Of a stretch of 64,000 nt of DNA, positions 53,300 to 61,017 are shown in pieces (the first letter of the stretch is position 1; each line of letters opens with the position of its first letter). The position numbers and the translations under genes were made by a program. The notes beneath the pieces are model-generated. The model ran no database searches. It worked only from the letters and a program-made list of their open reading frames with translations, and was not told where the DNA came from. This DNA comes from Chloracidobacterium sp. (GTDB taxonomy: Bacteria > Acidobacteriota > Blastocatellia > Pyrinomonadales > Pyrinomonadaceae): the NCBI GenBank assembly GCA_015075585.1, contig JABTUB010000001.1, positions 310,001 through 374,000 of the forward strand, given 5' to 3'.

Positions 53300-54451
53300 A
53301 TGACTGCAATGACAGCGGCCCCTGAAACGGCTTACAAAACAAAATTCGAACGATTCATTACCGGTGAGGCCAATGCGGAATTGGCTGAGGAACGCAGGCG
53401 CGCATTCAAGCATTTCGAGGAGAACGGCTTTCCGACGCCAACGCTTGAGGATTGGAAATATACCAACCCGGCAATCGCGAAAGAGTTCGACACGGTTATC
53501 CGACCCGTCGTGCCAGTGAACGGAAATTTTGACCGCGAGGCCTTGGGAATTCTAAAAAGGTTTGACAGCTTCCGCAATGGTTTTACGTCGCTCAACGCCG
53601 CGTTCGCTGAGATCAGCGTGATCCGCATCCCGAAAGAGACGGCACTTGCTGAGCCGATCGTTCTGAACTTCACTTCGGATGACGAAGCGGCCGCATTCCC
53701 GCATGTCATCGTGATCGCTGAGGCAGGCAGTAAGGCGACGATCGTCGAGCATTACGACTCTGAGCGGCAGAGCTTTACTAACGCCGCCGTGCAGATCGTT
53801 ATCGAAGACAATGCCGCCGTCCGGCATTACCGCGTGCAGAAGGATTCGCTCGATGCGTTCAACTACGGCGTTACCGAAGTAACAATCGGCCGCGGAGCGA
53901 GTTATGATGCGACAAGCATCAATTTGGGCGGTGCGTTATCGCGGCATGATATTGATGTGAAATTTACCGCCGAAGGCGGCGAAGCGTGGGTTGACGGCCT
54001 CTTTATGCTCGACGGCGCGCAGCATCACGACACACATTCCATACTCGATCACACCGTGCCGAACTGCACATCGCACCAGACCTATCGCGGTGTTCTGAAC
54101 GGCGATTCGCGAGGTGTTTTTAACGGCAAGGTCTTCGTTCGCCGCGGTGCTCACGGCACTGATGCCGAGCAGTCGAACAAGAATCTGTTGCTGTCGAACA
54201 CTGCCCGGGTCGATACAAAGCCGCAGCTTGAGATCTTTAATGAAGATGTAAAATGCAGCCACGGTGCAACGGTCGGCCAGCTCGAGGAAGAGGAGCTTTT
54301 CTACCTACTGACCCGCGGCCTGCCCGAGCAGCTCGCACGCAACTTGCTGACCTATGGATTCGCCGAGGAGATCATCAACAAGATCGAGATCGACTCGATC
54401 AAGCAGGATCTCGACGCGGCCGTGTTGAATAGACTGAACGCAGAAATATAG
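53300..54451 (+). CDS. sufD: Fe-S cluster assembly protein SufD
   Basis: 383 residues. The N-terminal EERRRAFKHFEENGFPTPTLEDWKYTN region and the beta-helix core with HHDTHSILDHTVPNCTSHQTYRGVLNG, the NLLLSNTARVDTKPQLEI motif, and the C-terminal CSHGATVGQLEEEELFYLLTRGLPE are those of SufD. It pairs with SufB in the scaffold. It begins 4 nt after the glycosyltransferase-like gene. Confidence 0.95.
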   Translation: MTAMTAAPETAYKTKFERFITGEANAELAEERRRAFKHFEENGFPTPTLEDWKYTNPAIAKEFDTVIRPVVPVNGNFDREALGILKRFDSFRNGFTSLNAAFAEISVIRIPKETALAEPIVLNFTSDDEAAAFPHVIVIAEAGSKATIVEHYDSERQSFTNAAVQIVIEDNAAVRHYRVQKDSLDAFNYGVTEVTIGRGASYDATSINLGGALSRHDIDVKFTAEGGEAWVDGLFMLDGAQHHDTHSILDHTVPNCTSHQTYRGVLNGDSRGVFNGKVFVRRGAHGTDAEQSNKNLLLSNTARVDTKPQLEIFNEDVKCSHGATVGQLEEEELFYLLTRGLPEQLARNLLTYGFAEEIINKIEIDSIKQDLDAAVLNRLNAEI

Positions 54452-54460
54452 GAAATTTAA

Positions 54461-54487
54461 CCACGGAGGACACAGAGAGCACAGAGA
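54461..54487 (+). repeat. Left inverted array of a 9-bp unit by the GxxExxY gene
   Basis: Three 9-mers in a row: CCACGGAGG (54461-54469), ACACAGAGA (54470-54478), GCACAGAGA (54479-54487). Read on the other strand they are TCTCTGTGC, TCTCTGTGT and CCTCCGTGG, the same unit as the right array at 54868. They lie just before the GxxExxY start. Confidence 0.75.
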
Positions 54488-54494
54488 AGTTTAG

Positions 54495-54866
54495 ATGGAG
54501 TTGAATGAGATCACAGAGGCCATCATAGGGTGCGCTATTCGTGTCCACAAAGCGTTGGGGACAGGCTTGCTGGAGAGCACGTATGCGGTCTGTTTGGTTC
54601 ACGAGCTTTCCAAATCTGGTTTCAACGTAAGGTCACAGGTTGCCTTGCCGGTTCTTTATGACGGCATAAAGCTGGACGCCGGATACAGGATCGATCTGTT
54701 GGTAAATGAGACGGTAATAGTCGAGCTTAAGGCCGTCGAGGCGATACAGCAGATCCACGAAGCTCAGGTTATTTCCTACCTGAAGTTGAGTGGCAAAAAG
54801 ATCGGCCTGCTAATAAATTTCAATGTGAAGATGCTAACGAACGGTATCAAGCGACGGGTAAATTGA
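54495..54866 (+). CDS. GxxExxY family protein
   Basis: 123 residues. The family name motif is GTGLLESTYAVCL, after the IIGCAIRVHKALG opening; a PD-(D/E)xK-like core is suggested by YRIDLLVNETVIVELKAVEAI, where D, E and K are spaced as in such nucleases. The family's function is not established. It sits between sufD and sufS and is flanked on both sides by inverted arrays of a 9-bp unit. It looks like a small mobile or parasitic gene rather than a SUF component. Confidence 0.85.
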   Translation: MELNEITEAIIGCAIRVHKALGTGLLESTYAVCLVHELSKSGFNVRSQVALPVLYDGIKLDAGYRIDLLVNETVIVELKAVEAIQQIHEAQVISYLKLSGKKIGLLINFNVKMLTNGIKRRVN

Positions 54867-54867
54867 A

Positions 54868-54903
54868 TCTCTGTGGTCTCTGTGGTCTCTGCGGTCTCTG
54901 TGG
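54868..54903 (+). repeat. Right tandem array of a 9-bp unit by the GxxExxY gene
   Basis: Four adjacent copies of TCTCTGTGG (third copy TCTCTGCGG) at 54868-54876, 54877-54885, 54886-54894, and 54895-54903. The array starts 2 nt after the GxxExxY stop and sits 9 nt before the sufS start. Confidence 0.85.
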
Positions 54904-54912
54904 TAAATAGAA

Positions 54913-56154
54913 ATGGAAGCCGTAAAAGAAATGACAAGTTGGGATGTAGAAAAGATAAGAGCGGATTTTCCCGTACTTTCGCGTGAGGTGAATGGCAAGC
55001 CGCTCGTTTACCTAGACAACAGCGCGTCGTCGCAGGTTCCGCAGTCGGTGATCGACCGCATCACGAAATACCTTACCGAGGAACACTCGAATATCCATCG
55101 CGGCGTGCATTACCTTTCACAGCACGCGACGACGGCCTACGAGGCGACCCGCGAAAAGGTGAAACGCTTCATCAACGCTGGGGAAGCGAAAGAGTGCATC
55201 TTCGTTCGCGGGACGACCGAGGGCATCAACCTCGTTGCGTATTCTTATGGCCGTGCTTTCATCAACGAGGGCGACGAGATCATTCTCTCTGCGATGGAGC
55301 ATCATTCGAACATCGTCCCGTGGCAGATCGTCGCAGAAGACCGCGGTGCGAAGATCCGCGTCATCCCGATGAATGAACGCGGCGAACTCATCATCGAGGA
55401 ATACGAAAAGCTGCTTAACGAACGCACGAAGATCGTTGCGGTCGCCCATGTATCGAATTCGCTCGGCACCGTGAACCCGATCAAAGAGATGATCGCGACG
55501 GCGCATAAATTCGGCGTGCCGGTGCTCGTCGATGCCGCGCAAAGCGTGCCGCATTTTCCGGTGGACGTACAGGATCTCGATGCGGACTTTTTCGTCTTTT
55601 CGGGGCACAAAATGTTCGCCCCGACCGCAAGCGGCATCGTTTACGGCAAACGCGAATGGCTCGACAAGCTGCCGCCTTATCAGACCGGCGGCGGGATGAT
55701 CCGCACCGTTTCGTTCGAGAAGACGACGTACGCTCCCATACCTGAGAAGTTCGAGGCCGGCACGCCCGGCATCGCCGCCGGCATCGGGCTTGGGGCCGCG
55801 ATCGATTATCTGAACGCTCTCGATTTCGAGGCGGCCGCCGAATACGAACATTCGCTGCTCGAATACGCGACCGCACGTCTCTCCGACATTCCCGAGGTCA
55901 AGATCATCGGCACCGCCGCGAATAAGGCCAGCGTACTTTCTTTCACTATCGAAGGCATCCATCCGCACGATATCGGCACCATACTCGATCAACAGGGAAT
56001 CGCCGTGCGTGCCGGACATCATTGTGCACAGCCCGTGATGCAGTTCTTTGACGTTCCGGCAACCGCAAGGGCATCTTTTGCGTTCTATAACACGAAGGAA
56101 GAAGTTGATAAACTTGCGGATGCGATCCAAAAGGTGATCGAGGTGTTTGCATGA
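54913..56154 (+). CDS. sufS: Cysteine desulfurase SufS
   Basis: 413 residues, usual for the type II enzyme. PLP-binding Lys233 is in FSGHKMFAP; catalytic Cys371 in RAGHHCAQP is in the short loop typical of SufS; NSASSQVPQSVID and EHHSNIVPWQ are the other signatures. It takes sulfur from cysteine and passes it to SufU. The last 4 nt overlap the following small gene. Confidence 0.96.
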   Translation: MEAVKEMTSWDVEKIRADFPVLSREVNGKPLVYLDNSASSQVPQSVIDRITKYLTEEHSNIHRGVHYLSQHATTAYEATREKVKRFINAGEAKECIFVRGTTEGINLVAYSYGRAFINEGDEIILSAMEHHSNIVPWQIVAEDRGAKIRVIPMNERGELIIEEYEKLLNERTKIVAVAHVSNSLGTVNPIKEMIATAHKFGVPVLVDAAQSVPHFPVDVQDLDADFFVFSGHKMFAPTASGIVYGKREWLDKLPPYQTGGGMIRTVSFEKTTYAPIPEKFEAGTPGIAAGIGLGAAIDYLNALDFEAAAEYEHSLLEYATARLSDIPEVKIIGTAANKASVLSFTIEGIHPHDIGTILDQQGIAVRAGHHCAQPVMQFFDVPATARASFAFYNTKEEVDKLADAIQKVIEVFA

Positions 56155-56363
56155 AGAAGAAGCGCGAGATGGAAGTTTGGTACGGGAGATTCGAAGATGC
56201 TCCGAAGCATCCGGATCTGGCGTACTGGCAGGCGCAACCCGACGAGAAGAAATTCGCGGCGGCTTGGGAGATGGTGATCGAGGCCTACGCCATCAAAGGA
56301 GTTGACATAAGTGAATCCAGACTTCAAAGATCTGTTGCAAGCTTTAAACGCTCACGGAGTTAG
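56151..56363 (+). CDS. Small protein paired with a nucleotidyltransferase-like gene
   Basis: 70 residues, acidic and aromatic-rich, with YWQAQPDEKKFAAAWEMVIEAYAIKG and SRLQRSVASFKRSR. From memory this form recurs next to nucleotidyltransferase genes of the kind that follows; the pair may be a toxin-antitoxin-like or defence module. Its start overlaps the sufS stop (ATGA), and its end overlaps the next gene's GTG. Confidence 0.65.
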   Translation: MKKKREMEVWYGRFEDAPKHPDLAYWQAQPDEKKFAAAWEMVIEAYAIKGVDISESRLQRSVASFKRSRS

Positions 56364-56772
56364 GTATCTGATCATTGGCGGTTATGCCGTGATCAAATAT
56401 GCTGAACCCCGCTTTACAAAGGATCTCGACATTTGGGTCTCCCCCGACATTGAGAATGCATCCAAAGTGTACGCGGCGCTTGTTGAGTTCGGGGCACCGC
56501 TTTTCGACCTTACTCCGGCTGATTTTGAGGATGAAGGCTTCTTTTACACGATCGGGATGCCGCCCAATCGCATCGATATCCTTTTCGACCTGCACGGAGT
56601 TGATACTGAGAGTGCTTGGGAGAATCGCGTCATTGGCGTCTGGGGTGACGTTGAGGTTGGCTTTATCGGACGTTCGGACCTTATAAAGAACAAGTTGGCG
56701 GCCGGGCGACTTCAAGACCTCCTAGACATCGAAAAGCTCAGGGAGACGGAAAACAACAATGATGAGAATTAG
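56311..56772 (+). CDS. Nucleotidyltransferase fold protein (MNT/AbiEii-like)
   Basis: 153 residues from GTG 56311, preceded by AAGGAG; it overlaps the upstream small gene by 53 nt. The motif LIIGGYAVIKYAEPRFTKDLDIWV is that of minimal nucleotidyltransferases: G-G-Y-A then D-x-D (the pair in DLDIW). The end has RSDLIKNKLAAGRLQDLLDI. Such proteins can add nucleotides to RNA or proteins, as in some toxin-antitoxin systems. Its neighbour and position in the SUF operon support an accessory insertion. Its last 14 nt overlap the hydrolase start. Confidence 0.75.
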   Translation: MNPDFKDLLQALNAHGVRYLIIGGYAVIKYAEPRFTKDLDIWVSPDIENASKVYAALVEFGAPLFDLTPADFEDEGFFYTIGMPPNRIDILFDLHGVDTESAWENRVIGVWGDVEVGFIGRSDLIKNKLAAGRLQDLLDIEKLRETENNNDEN

Positions 56773-57604
56773 CTTGATACTTTTCTGCTCCTTTTTGTTG
56801 GCGGCTTGCGGTTCGCCGGCGGCGAATACCGCGAAGAATATGGCGTCGTCGAATGCTGCGGCTTCGCCCTCGGTGGTGCCGGAGTTTCAGCCGAAGGCCG
56901 AGGCGGTCACATTCGACGCTCCGGACGGCGTGAAACTCGTCGGCAGTTTCTATAAGGCGCAGAAGGTGAATTCGCCGGCCGTGCTCTTAATGCATCAGTG
57001 GGAAGCGAACCGCCATACGTTCGATGAGTTTGCCGAACGTATTAACAAGGCCGGTTACGCTGTGCTTTCGCTCGACGGACGAGGCTTCGGTGATTCGACA
57101 AAGACGGCGGATGGCAAGAGTGTAAAAGCCGGCCGCACCGACGCGGACGTAAAGGCGATGCTCGGAGATGTGAATTCCGCCGTCGAGTTTCTCGGCAAGC
57201 AGGAGAACGTAGATGCGAACAAGATCGGCATTGTCGGAGCTTCGTACGGCAGCAGCCTTGCCATTTTATACGCTGCCGATCATCCGAACATCGCCGCTGT
57301 CGTACTCCTATCGCCGGGGCTCAATTATTTCGGCAATATGCCGACCGAGCCGGCGGTCAAGAAATACGGCAGCCGTCCGATCCTGCTCGTCGCGGCCGAG
57401 GATGATAAAGAGTCGGCCGACGCCGTGCGTCAACTTAAAGAAGTATCGGCGAACCCGAAGGCTGAAGCTACGGTCTATGCCGATGGTGGCCACGGTACGG
57501 CGATATTCGCGTATCGCGATCCCGATGACAGCGCGGCGAGGCCGCTTGCCGACCTGATGCACAAGTTTCTTGCCAAGGCGTTCAAGACGGAGGCTGCGAA
57601 ATAG
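56759..57604 (+). CDS. Alpha/beta-hydrolase lipoprotein
   Basis: 281 residues. A lipoprotein signal ends at LLAACGS; an Ala/Ser-rich linker follows. The hydrolase core has the nucleophile Ser162 in GASYGSS, a LLVAAEDD strand with an Asp, and GGHGTAIF with the His. Dienelactone hydrolase-like. It would work on the periplasmic face. It is in the SUF operon next to sufU and is not known to take part in cluster making. Confidence 0.8.
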   Translation: MMRISLILFCSFLLAACGSPAANTAKNMASSNAAASPSVVPEFQPKAEAVTFDAPDGVKLVGSFYKAQKVNSPAVLLMHQWEANRHTFDEFAERINKAGYAVLSLDGRGFGDSTKTADGKSVKAGRTDADVKAMLGDVNSAVEFLGKQENVDANKIGIVGASYGSSLAILYAADHPNIAAVVLLSPGLNYFGNMPTEPAVKKYGSRPILLVAAEDDKESADAVRQLKEVSANPKAEATVYADGGHGTAIFAYRDPDDSAARPLADLMHKFLAKAFKTEAAK

Positions 57605-57611
57605 TTAAACG

Positions 57612-58061
57612 ATGTCCGAACTCAACGAGCTTTATCAAGAGGTCATCCTCGAACACAACAAGAGTCCGCGAAACTTTCGCGAGATCGAACCGGCCGATCG
57701 GATGGCCGACGGGCGTAATCCGCTTTGCGGCGACGCGTTGCGGGTGTATGTTACACTCGACGGCGACACGGTCACGGACGTCGCTTTCAAAGGTTCGGGC
57801 TGTGCGATATCAAAGGCCTCGGCCTCAATGATGACGCAGGCGGTCAAGGGCAAGACGATAGCCGAGGCCGAGATTCTGTTCGATGAATTTCATCGTATGG
57901 TCACCGGCGAACTTGACCCGAATGATGAGGAAACGCATCTGGGCAGGCTGAAGATATTTTCCGGTGTGCTCGAATTCCCGGCGCGTGTCAAATGTGCGAG
58001 CCTGAGCTGGCATACGCTCAATGCCGCACTTCACGGCCGCGAGGATATAACGACCGAATAG
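57612..58061 (+). CDS. sufU: SUF sulfur-transfer protein SufU
   Basis: 149 residues. The zinc and sulfur site has Cys39 in NPLCGD with Asp41, Cys64 in GSGCAIS, and Cys128 in RVKCASL, the pattern of SufU. It takes sulfur from SufS and gives it to SufB. The start is 7 nt after the hydrolase's stop. This is the last SUF gene in the window. Confidence 0.95.
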   Translation: MSELNELYQEVILEHNKSPRNFREIEPADRMADGRNPLCGDALRVYVTLDGDTVTDVAFKGSGCAISKASASMMTQAVKGKTIAEAEILFDEFHRMVTGELDPNDEETHLGRLKIFSGVLEFPARVKCASLSWHTLNAALHGREDITTE

Positions 58062-58122
58062 TCTTATGCCGACACGGCGGCATTGAGACGGAGTTGACGC
58101 AGCAATTCTGATTCGACCTTTT

Positions 58123-58707
58123 ATGATGGCCGAAACCCCTCAGCGACTGCTCGGACGAGGCCCGTTACTTGCCTGTATAACGGTCATCGCCGCCACTGCT
58201 CTCTTCCTGAACTTTCAGGGACGTGTCTGGTGGTGCCAAGCCGGCGATCTGTCGCCATGGGCATGGGACATTTGGTCAACTCACAATTCGCAGCACCTTC
58301 TCGACCCGTACAGTTTCACGCATATTCTGCACGGTGTTTTCGAATACTGGATGTTGTTGCTGCTATTTCCGAACCTTCCTGCAAAATGGCGGCTTGTGAT
58401 CGCCGTTGCGATCGAGGCCGCTTGGGAAGCCCTCGAGAACTCGTCTTTCATAATCAATCGCTACCGTACGGCGACGCTCTCGCTCGATTATTTCGGCGAC
58501 TCGATCATCAATTCGATCTCTGATATCGTCTGCTGCGGCCTCGGGTTCGTGATCGCCTCAAAGCTGCGATTCCGGCGTTCGCTTCTGTTCTTTATCGTAA
58601 CGGAGATCACGCTTACGCTTACTATCCGCGACAGCCTGATCCTTAACGTGATAATGCTTCTTTATCCGATCGACGCCATAAAGGTGTGGCAGATGGCAGG
58701 CCGTTAG
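58123..58707 (+). CDS. DUF2585 family membrane protein
   Basis: 194 residues, four to five membrane helices. The family signature is NSQHLLDPYSFTHILHGVFEY and EAAWEALENSSFIINRYR. Function unknown. It lies 60 nt after sufU. Confidence 0.82.
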   Translation: MMAETPQRLLGRGPLLACITVIAATALFLNFQGRVWWCQAGDLSPWAWDIWSTHNSQHLLDPYSFTHILHGVFEYWMLLLLFPNLPAKWRLVIAVAIEAAWEALENSSFIINRYRTATLSLDYFGDSIINSISDIVCCGLGFVIASKLRFRRSLLFFIVTEITLTLTIRDSLILNVIMLLYPIDAIKVWQMAGR

Positions 58708-58743
58708 CATTCCGATGCGTTATTAAATATCATCATTACCACT

Positions 58744-61011
58744 ATGAAAAAGCTTTGCCTCGTACTCGTTTCGCTTCTCGTACTATCCGGATTTTCTGCT
58801 GCTCAGCAGAAGGTGCTCGATCTTGATGCGATATTCGGGCCCGATCCGGCGAAACGCGTTCGGTTCAGCGGCTCGCTCCCGCAGATCCGCTGGTCAGCGG
58901 ACGGGCGTTACCTCGAAGACTTTTCCTCGGGCAAGATGCAGCGGCTCGATCCGGCGACGGGCCGTGCAGTTTGGCAGTTCGATTCTGCGAAGCTGTCGCT
59001 CGCACTCGCACGTATCGGTATTCGCGGCGATGAGGCCGACCGTATCGCAAGCTCGCCGATGCTGCAGTTCAGTTCGGACGGCAAGGGCATCGTACTCGAT
59101 CAGCAGAACGACCTGTGGTATTACGCCGTAGCCGAAGGAACACTGAAACGGCTCACGAATGACCGCGCCGCCGAGGCGGAAGAGGCGTTCAGCCCGGACG
59201 GCCGCTTTGTCTCGTTCATACGCGGCAACAACCTGTTCATAGTCGATGTTGCTAAGGCGGATACAAAGCAGATCACGCGCGACGGCAAAGAAGGCGACAA
59301 GCCGATCTACAACGGTTATCTCGATTGGGTTTATGAAGAGGAACTTTACGGCCGAGGCAATAAACGCGGCTATTGGTGGTCGCCTGACTCAAAGAAGATC
59401 GCGTTCCTGAGGCTTGACGAGGCGAAGGTGCCGACATTTACCATACCGAATGACATACCGAACGGACAGCTTATCGAGGTCGAGCATTATCCGAAGGCGG
59501 GCGACCCGAACCCCGACGTTCGGCTCGGCATCGCGGATATCACAAAGAATACGATCGTGCCGAACGCCGGACGCATACCGAAGATCGGCGAAAAGCTTCC
59601 GCCGACGCTTTTGCGTTTCGGCGATGCGGCAAAGTTCGTCGATCTCTCTGGCTACAAGCGCGACGATCTGCTGATAGCGCGTGTAGCGTGGGCCGCCGAT
59701 GGCAACTCGGTTCTCTTCGAAGCTCTCGACCGTGAGCAGACCAATATGGACCTTAATGCCGCAACGCTCGACGGCAAGGTGCAGAAGCTTATCAATGAGA
59801 CGACGCCCGCGTGGGTCGAGGTCTATGATGACCCGATCGTGCTCAAGGATTCGCCGCGTTTCATCTGGCAATCGGCACGCAACGGCTGGCGTCACCTATA
59901 CCTTTATGAGAACGACGGGCGGCTCGTGCGGCAGCTTACGAACGGCAAATGGGAGATCCGCAATGTGTACGGCGTTGACGAAAAGAACGGCTACGTCTAT
60001 TTTGCGGCAACAAAGGACAGCCACATCGCGGAGAATATCTACCGCGTGTCGCTCGAAGGCGGCGAACCGCAGCGGCTGACCTCAGGCGACGGCACTCACG
60101 CGGCGATGTTCAACACCGGCTTTTCCGCCTTTATCGACGTTGCCAGCGATGCGATGACGCCGCCGCAGATGTACCTTAACAGTGCGGACGGAACGCGAGT
60201 GCGTACATTGGCAGAGAACCGCGTGGATGTGCTGCGGCAGTACGGCCTGTCGAACGTCGAATTCCTAAAGGTTCCGACACGCGACGGCTTTCAGATGGAA
60301 GCGATGATGATCAAGCCGCCTGACTTTGACGCGTCGAAGAAATATCCGGTCTTTGAATACACATATTCAGGGCCGCATGCGCCGTCAGTGGCTAACCGCT
60401 GGCAGGGAACGCGGATGATGTGGTTCCAGATGCTCGCGCAAAAGGGCTACATCATTTGGGTCTGCGACAACCGCTCGGCAAGCGGCAAGGGCGAAGAATC
60501 GGTCTGGCCGATGTACAAGCGAATGTATGAGCTTGAGCTACGCGACCTAGAGGACGGCGTCAGCTATCTGCGTTCGCTGGCGTATGTTGACGGCGACCGA
60601 ATAGGCCTTCACGGATGGAGCTACGGCGGTTCGATGACGAGCTATGCGATGACGCACAGCCGCTCTTGGAAGGTCGGCATCGCAGGCGGCACGGTTGCCG
60701 ATGAACACCTTTACGACTCGATCTACACCGAGCGTTATATGCTGACGCCGCAAAATAATCCCGAAGGCTACGAACGCTCGTCTGTCGTAAAGGCAGCCGC
60801 GAACCTCAACGGCAAACTGCTGCTCATACACGGCATGATGGACGACAACGTCCACTTGCAGAATACGACACAGCTCGCTTACGCACTGCAAAAGGCGGGC
60901 AAACAGTTCGACTTGATGCTCTACCCGACCCAGCGACACGGCGTTGCCGACCCGCAACAGGCCCGCCATCTCTACGAGCTGATGACGGACTATATCATCA
61001 AGAACCTGTGA
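58744..61011 (+). CDS. Secreted prolyl oligopeptidase (DPP-IV family, S9B)
   Basis: 755 residues with a signal peptide (LVLVSLLVLSGFSAAQQ). The beta-propeller half (to about residue 480) has repeats with SPDGRFVSFIRGN; the hydrolase half has catalytic Ser626 in GWSYGG, Asp700 in HGMMDDNVH, and His732 in RHGVAD. The EEELYGR motif at the propeller rim is the double-Glu motif that anchors the N-terminus, so it removes dipeptides with Pro or Ala second. The periplasm or outside is the place. Confidence 0.93.
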   Translation: MKKLCLVLVSLLVLSGFSAAQQKVLDLDAIFGPDPAKRVRFSGSLPQIRWSADGRYLEDFSSGKMQRLDPATGRAVWQFDSAKLSLALARIGIRGDEADRIASSPMLQFSSDGKGIVLDQQNDLWYYAVAEGTLKRLTNDRAAEAEEAFSPDGRFVSFIRGNNLFIVDVAKADTKQITRDGKEGDKPIYNGYLDWVYEEELYGRGNKRGYWWSPDSKKIAFLRLDEAKVPTFTIPNDIPNGQLIEVEHYPKAGDPNPDVRLGIADITKNTIVPNAGRIPKIGEKLPPTLLRFGDAAKFVDLSGYKRDDLLIARVAWAADGNSVLFEALDREQTNMDLNAATLDGKVQKLINETTPAWVEVYDDPIVLKDSPRFIWQSARNGWRHLYLYENDGRLVRQLTNGKWEIRNVYGVDEKNGYVYFAATKDSHIAENIYRVSLEGGEPQRLTSGDGTHAAMFNTGFSAFIDVASDAMTPPQMYLNSADGTRVRTLAENRVDVLRQYGLSNVEFLKVPTRDGFQMEAMMIKPPDFDASKKYPVFEYTYSGPHAPSVANRWQGTRMMWFQMLAQKGYIIWVCDNRSASGKGEESVWPMYKRMYELELRDLEDGVSYLRSLAYVDGDRIGLHGWSYGGSMTSYAMTHSRSWKVGIAGGTVADEHLYDSIYTERYMLTPQNNPEGYERSSVVKAAANLNGKLLLIHGMMDDNVHLQNTTQLAYALQKAGKQFDLMLYPTQRHGVADPQQARHLYELMTDYIIKNL

Positions 61012-61017
61012 TCGCGG

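Noticed and set aside
55117-56130. A 337-codon minus-strand frame opposite sufS
   Set aside because: Antisense shadow of SufS with no motif.
58066-58083. Hairpin ATGCCG/CGGCAT after sufU as a terminator
   Set aside because: Only 6 bp and no T run; too weak to call.
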